A stretch of 14,477 nucleotides of DNA from an uncultured Eubacteriales bacterium (GTDB taxonomy: Bacteria; Bacillota; Clostridia; Oscillospirales; Acutalibacteraceae), in NCBI GenBank assembly GCA_905198155.1, contig CAJKBQ010000045.1:1-14477 (forward strand), written 5' to 3'. A program made the position numbers and the translations under genes. Positions within the stretch are counted from its first letter, which is position 1; every line of letters begins with the position of its first letter. Of the stretch, positions 11,967 through 14,477 are shown piece after piece. The notes beneath the pieces are model-generated. The model was not told the DNA's origin and did not search any database. It saw only the letters and a list, made by a program, of their open reading frames with translations.

Positions 11967-13037
11967 TCAGCTCAAAATGAACGCGTGCAGGTGCTTGATG
12001 TTGACGGTGAAGTTGACTTTGTACATTTCCATCCCGCCGACAAACATGATATTTTGGTATTTTCCGCCGCCCTCGTTTTCGACGGGCAGCATCAGCTGAT
12101 CCATCGGGTAGCTGAGCAGCGTGCCCGCCTGCGAAACGTAGGACAGAATCTGCGTTTTGCTCATGTCGGTGGACACCATCGGGATGACCATGTTCGCCAG
12201 CGACAGCAGCTGCGGCGCGCTGAGTGTTTTGGCCTTTTTGAGAATCGCTTCCATCACCGTGCGCTGCCGGCCGGTGCGGACGAAGTCGTCCCCGGCGTAG
12301 CGGATGCGGGAATAGGCCAGTGCGCCTGCACCATCCAGTTTTTGGGTTCCGGCGGAGAACGTGCGGCCTTTTTCGTCGTAATAGGCCATCCAGCGCAGCT
12401 CGCCCTTTTGCAGCGTGATCTCAACCCCGCCGACCGCGTCCACCACCGAGGTGAACGACGTGAAATCAACGACAATATAATGATCGATATCCACCCGGAA
12501 GTTCTGCTCCACCGTTTTCACCAGCAGCTCCGGCCCGCCCCATGCGTAGGCGGCGTTCAGCATACTCCAGGTACTGCCGCTGGATTTGGGAATATTGACA
12601 TACATTGCCCGCATCAGCGAGGTGAGGTGCAGCTTGCCGGTGTCGTGATTGATCGTGGCGATCATCATCGAGTCGGAATTGCCGTAGATGTTCGTGTTGC
12701 GGCGGTCGGAGCCGATCAGGAGGATGTTTTCGACGCCGGACTGGTGCAGCATCTCCGTGGACTGCGCGTTGTGGTAGTCGGACTTGGTGTCGTGGATATC
12801 GCTGATGGAGTCGCTGACGTTTTGGCGCGATTCGCCGGCGAAAATTTCGCTTTCTGTCAAGCTTTCGTTGCCGGAAAAATTGCCCGGCTGGAGTTTGTTC
12901 AGCATCCCGTTGATATACAGCAGGCCGCCCGCGGCGACGAACAGGATCAGCGAGAAAAACGACACGACGACCAGTCCGGCAATTTTGCCCTTGGAAGTTT
13001 TGCTGGATTTGGCATTCTTTTTGGTGGGATGTGCCAA
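11967..13037 (-). CDS. LytR-CpsA-Psr (LCP) family cell-wall ligase
   Basis: LCP proteins attach wall teichoic acid or capsule polymers to peptidoglycan outside the membrane. From the chosen start the protein has 356 residues: a Lys-rich cytoplasmic end, one membrane helix (19-42), a stalk, and an LCP domain from about 103 with ENILLIGSDRR (103-113), SDSMMIATIN (121-130), SLMRAMYVNIP (140-150), and YSRIRYAGDDFVRTGRQR (242-259). The usual Arg-Asp-Thr in the third motif reads Arg-Ala-Met, so one commonly conserved acidic residue is absent. I chose TTG 13037 because GGAG lies 8 nt upstream; the ATG at 13061 is eight codons earlier but has only a short leader and no clear ribosome binding site. 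Both starts are possible. It has its own promoter and terminator. Confidence 0.9.
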   Translation of the reverse strand: MAHPTKKNAKSSKTSKGKIAGLVVVSFFSLILFVAAGGLLYINGMLNKLQPGNFSGNESLTESEIFAGESRQNVSDSISDIHDTKSDYHNAQSTEMLHQSGVENILLIGSDRRNTNIYGNSDSMMIATINHDTGKLHLTSLMRAMYVNIPKSSGSTWSMLNAAYAWGGPELLVKTVEQNFRVDIDHYIVVDFTSFTSVVDAVGGVEITLQKGELRWMAYYDEKGRTFSAGTQKLDGAGALAYSRIRYAGDDFVRTGRQRTVMEAILKKAKTLSAPQLLSLANMVIPMVSTDMSKTQILSYVSQAGTLLSYPMDQLMLPVENEGGGKYQNIMFVGGMEMYKVNFTVNIKHLHAFILS

Positions 13038-13083
13038 CGTAATCACTCCGTTCTTTGGCATCGGCGAAAAGCTCTACCTGACT

Positions 13084-13111
13084 ATTATAGCGTTTTTTCG
13101 ACGAAAGTCAA
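13084..13111 (-). promoter_or_regulatory. Promoter of the LCP gene
   Basis: On the minus strand TTGACT (plus 13106-13111) and TATAAT (plus 13084-13089) with a 16-nt spacer. The expected start near 13077 leaves only about 15 nt before the ATG at 13061, which favours the TTG start at 13037. Confidence 0.7.
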
Positions 13112-13180
13112 TTGAATATCAAAAAATTTACAATCATGATTCGACAATCGCCGGCAAAACACTCAGGGCGGCGCGATTTT

Positions 13181-14098
13181 TCAGCCGAAAAGCGGCGTGC
13201 GGTAGACCCCGGCGTCGATCAGCGCGCGGAACGAGTCCACCACGCACTGCTTGTCCGCGTGGTAGGTGACGCCGAACCAGCGGTCGTGCGTTTCCAGCAG
13301 CTGCACCGTCGCGCGGCCGGATTGCAGCAGCTGGTCGATGATGGTGGGGAGGAGGTACTCGGATTTGACGTCATCCGGCGGGAGCGATGCCAAAAATGAC
13401 CGGAATCCGTCGTCCAGCACGTCGAAAAAGTCCGGCGTGAGGCCCCACATATTCATCGAAACGTGCGATTCGGGGTCGAGCGGCGTGCGGGTGCCGTCGG
13501 CGTGCAGCACCGATGCGCCGCCGTTTGCTTCCTTTATAATGTCGTGCGTTTCGACCACTTTGCACAGGCGATTTGCCGCGTCCACCCGGCAAATGCCGCG
13601 GGTGACGCCGCCGTTGTCGCTGAGCGTGTTTTTCAGGATGAAGCCCGCCATGCAGCAGTCGTACGGCGTGCCGGGGCGCGCGCGAACGAGGAAGTCACGG
13701 ACGCGGGTGAAGGCTTCTTTGCCGTAGTAATCGTCGGCATTGATGACGGCAAATGGTTCGTGTACCAATTCGCGGCACGCCAGCACGGCCTGGCCGGTGC
13801 CCCATGGTTTTTTGCGATCCGGCGGGCAGGTGAAGCCGCCCGGCAGGTCGGTTTTTTCCTGAAACGCATAGGCGGTTGGGCAGATTTTGTCAATCCGATT
13901 GCCGATGACCGCGCGGAAATCGGCTTCGAGGTCTTTGCGGATGATGAACACCACCCGGCCGAACCCGGCTTCGAGCGCGTCGTGAATCGAATAGTCCATG
14001 ATGATCTCGCCGTTGGGGCCGACCGGCTCCAGCTGCTTGATGCCGCCGCCAAACCGCGAGCCGATGCCCGCCGCCATGATAACCAATGTAGGTGACAT
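13181..14098 (-). CDS. Nucleotidyltransferase family protein (sugar-1-phosphate nucleotidyltransferase-like)
   Basis: The 305-residue protein opens with the nucleotide-binding signature of sugar-phosphate nucleotidyltransferases: LVIMAAGIGSRFGGGIKQLEPVG begins at residue 5, with Gly-rich loop 11-19 and Lys21. PWGTGQAVLA (98-107) and the metal-binding VINADDYYG (118-126) follow. Later segments, such as SMNMWGL and SEYLLPTII, also fit the family. Enzymes of this group join NTP and sugar-1-phosphate to make NDP-sugars for envelope polymers; the sugar is not readable here. The ATG at 14098 has AAAGGA upstream and puts the signature at the N-terminus; the frame is open further but runs through the promoter. 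Its neighbour is an LCP ligase, which fits an envelope role, though the two have separate promoters. Confidence 0.88.
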   Translation of the reverse strand: MSPTLVIMAAGIGSRFGGGIKQLEPVGPNGEIIMDYSIHDALEAGFGRVVFIIRKDLEADFRAVIGNRIDKICPTAYAFQEKTDLPGGFTCPPDRKKPWGTGQAVLACRELVHEPFAVINADDYYGKEAFTRVRDFLVRARPGTPYDCCMAGFILKNTLSDNGGVTRGICRVDAANRLCKVVETHDIIKEANGGASVLHADGTRTPLDPESHVSMNMWGLTPDFFDVLDDGFRSFLASLPPDDVKSEYLLPTIIDQLLQSGRATVQLLETHDRWFGVTYHADKQCVVDSFRALIDAGVYRTPLFG

Positions 14099-14180
14099 TA
14101 TGTTACATTCCTTTCGCTTTTTGTGAATGGTTCGGATGGGAAGGGACGGTTCCCGGCGATTTGCGACCGGGGATTCATCT

Positions 14181-14209
14181 ATTATAGCACATTCGACTGG
14201 AAAATGCAA
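14181..14209 (-). promoter_or_regulatory. Promoter of the nucleotidyltransferase gene
   Basis: On the minus strand TTGCAT (plus 14204-14209) and TATAAT (plus 14181-14186) with a 17-nt spacer, about 80 nt before the ATG at 14098. Confidence 0.7.
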
Positions 14210-14230
14210 GAGGGGAAAGTTGAGTGGGGA

Positions 14231-14268
14231 TGAGATAATAGATAATAAATAATAAATAATAGATAATT
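14231..14268. repeat. AT-rich simple repeat (GATAATA/AATAAAT-like)
   Basis: A run of GATAATA and AATAAAT units, imperfect, in an otherwise GC-rich window. It has no coding potential and lies just upstream of the nucleotidyltransferase promoter region. Confidence 0.75.
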
Positions 14269-14355
14269 GATATTTTTTTGGTTGGTAATGATATAATGGT
14301 TGCGGAAGAGCGCGTTCTGGGGCGTATTGAAGGGCAACTCCCTCAGCCTTCGGCA

Positions 14356-14373
14356 GCTCCCTCGCGAGGGAGC
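14356..14373. repeat. 18-bp perfect palindrome, REP-like, with a second partial copy at the window end
   Basis: GCTCCCTCGCGAGGGAGC is a perfect palindrome preceded by CTCCCTCAGCCTTCGGCA. GGCTCCCTCGCG recurs at 14461-14472, where the window ends. The pair may bound a larger intergenic repeat. The 14374-14460 stretch between them shows no gene. Confidence 0.65.
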
Positions 14374-14477
14374 CAGGTACCGTGAAATCCATGTAATCGG
14401 GGGATTTTCTGCGGCCGATGGTTTCTTGCCTGTGCGTGCAATCCTTACAATACGACCCCAGGCTCCCTCGCGGCGGC

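Noticed and set aside
14267..14297. Possible plus-strand promoter TTGATA / TATAAT
   Set aside because: The spacer is 19 nt, it lies in AT-rich sequence where such matches occur by chance, and no gene follows.
1..14477. tRNA, rRNA or known riboswitch
   Set aside because: I saw no cloverleaf, rRNA segment or familiar riboswitch core in the intergenic stretches; without a covariance search weak cases could be missed.

Overview
ORGANISM. The window looks like the chromosome of a GC-rich, anaerobic, spore-forming Firmicute of the class Clostridia. The evidence is a clear SpoIIID and a PdaB-type sporulation deacetylase, a sodium-pumping oxaloacetate decarboxylase operon, strong AGGAGG-type ribosome binding sites, and housekeeping-type promoters close to TTGACA-N17-TATAAT. 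I cannot name the genus from the sequence alone. LAYOUT. 1-308: the end of a small membrane protein and its terminator. 420-1439 (-): Sua5/YwlC-type threonylcarbamoyl-AMP synthase. 1461-2412: two tandem copies of a roughly 420-bp repeat. 2526-6084 (+): the operon oadG, biotin carrier, oadB, oadA, with its own promoter and terminator. 6106-6511: third repeat copy. 6653-8090 (+): a phage-type replisome-organizer protein. 8060-8951 (+): a metallophosphoesterase whose promoter lies in the end of the previous gene. 8952-9536: a 585-bp stretch without a convincing gene, ending in a possible sigma-E promoter. 9537-10618 (+): spoIIID and pdaB, overlapping by 4 nt. 10579-11427 (-): a HAD-IIA phosphatase. 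11480-11905: fourth repeat copy. 11967-13037 (-): an LCP cell-wall ligase. 13181-14098 (-): a sugar nucleotidyltransferase. 14210-14477: AT-rich simple repeat and a REP-like palindrome. HOW GENES WORK TOGETHER. The Oad subunits form one complex: carboxyltransferase moves CO2 from oxaloacetate to the carrier's biotin, and OadB decarboxylates it while exporting Na+. SpoIIID and PdaB are mother-cell and spore-envelope functions, apparently co-expressed. The LCP protein and the nucleotidyltransferase both concern cell-envelope polymers. MOST INTERESTING. The four dispersed repeat copies (1488-1912, 1997-2412, 6106-6511, 11480-11905) share one design. Two perfect consensus promoters face each other at the ends. 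The plus-strand promoter would make a short RNA of about 100 nt, ending at a hairpin terminator. The minus-strand promoter would make an RNA of about 300 nt with a highly structured leader, whose last part encodes a 20-residue hydrophobic peptide with a basic tail; its stop codon sits in the same terminator hairpin. This convergent layout resembles type I toxin-antitoxin loci (Fst/par or TxpA/RatA style). The 72-bp structured leader core is identical in all four copies. The toxin-antitoxin reading is inference; a MITE-like element or a mobile regulatory leader are the alternatives.
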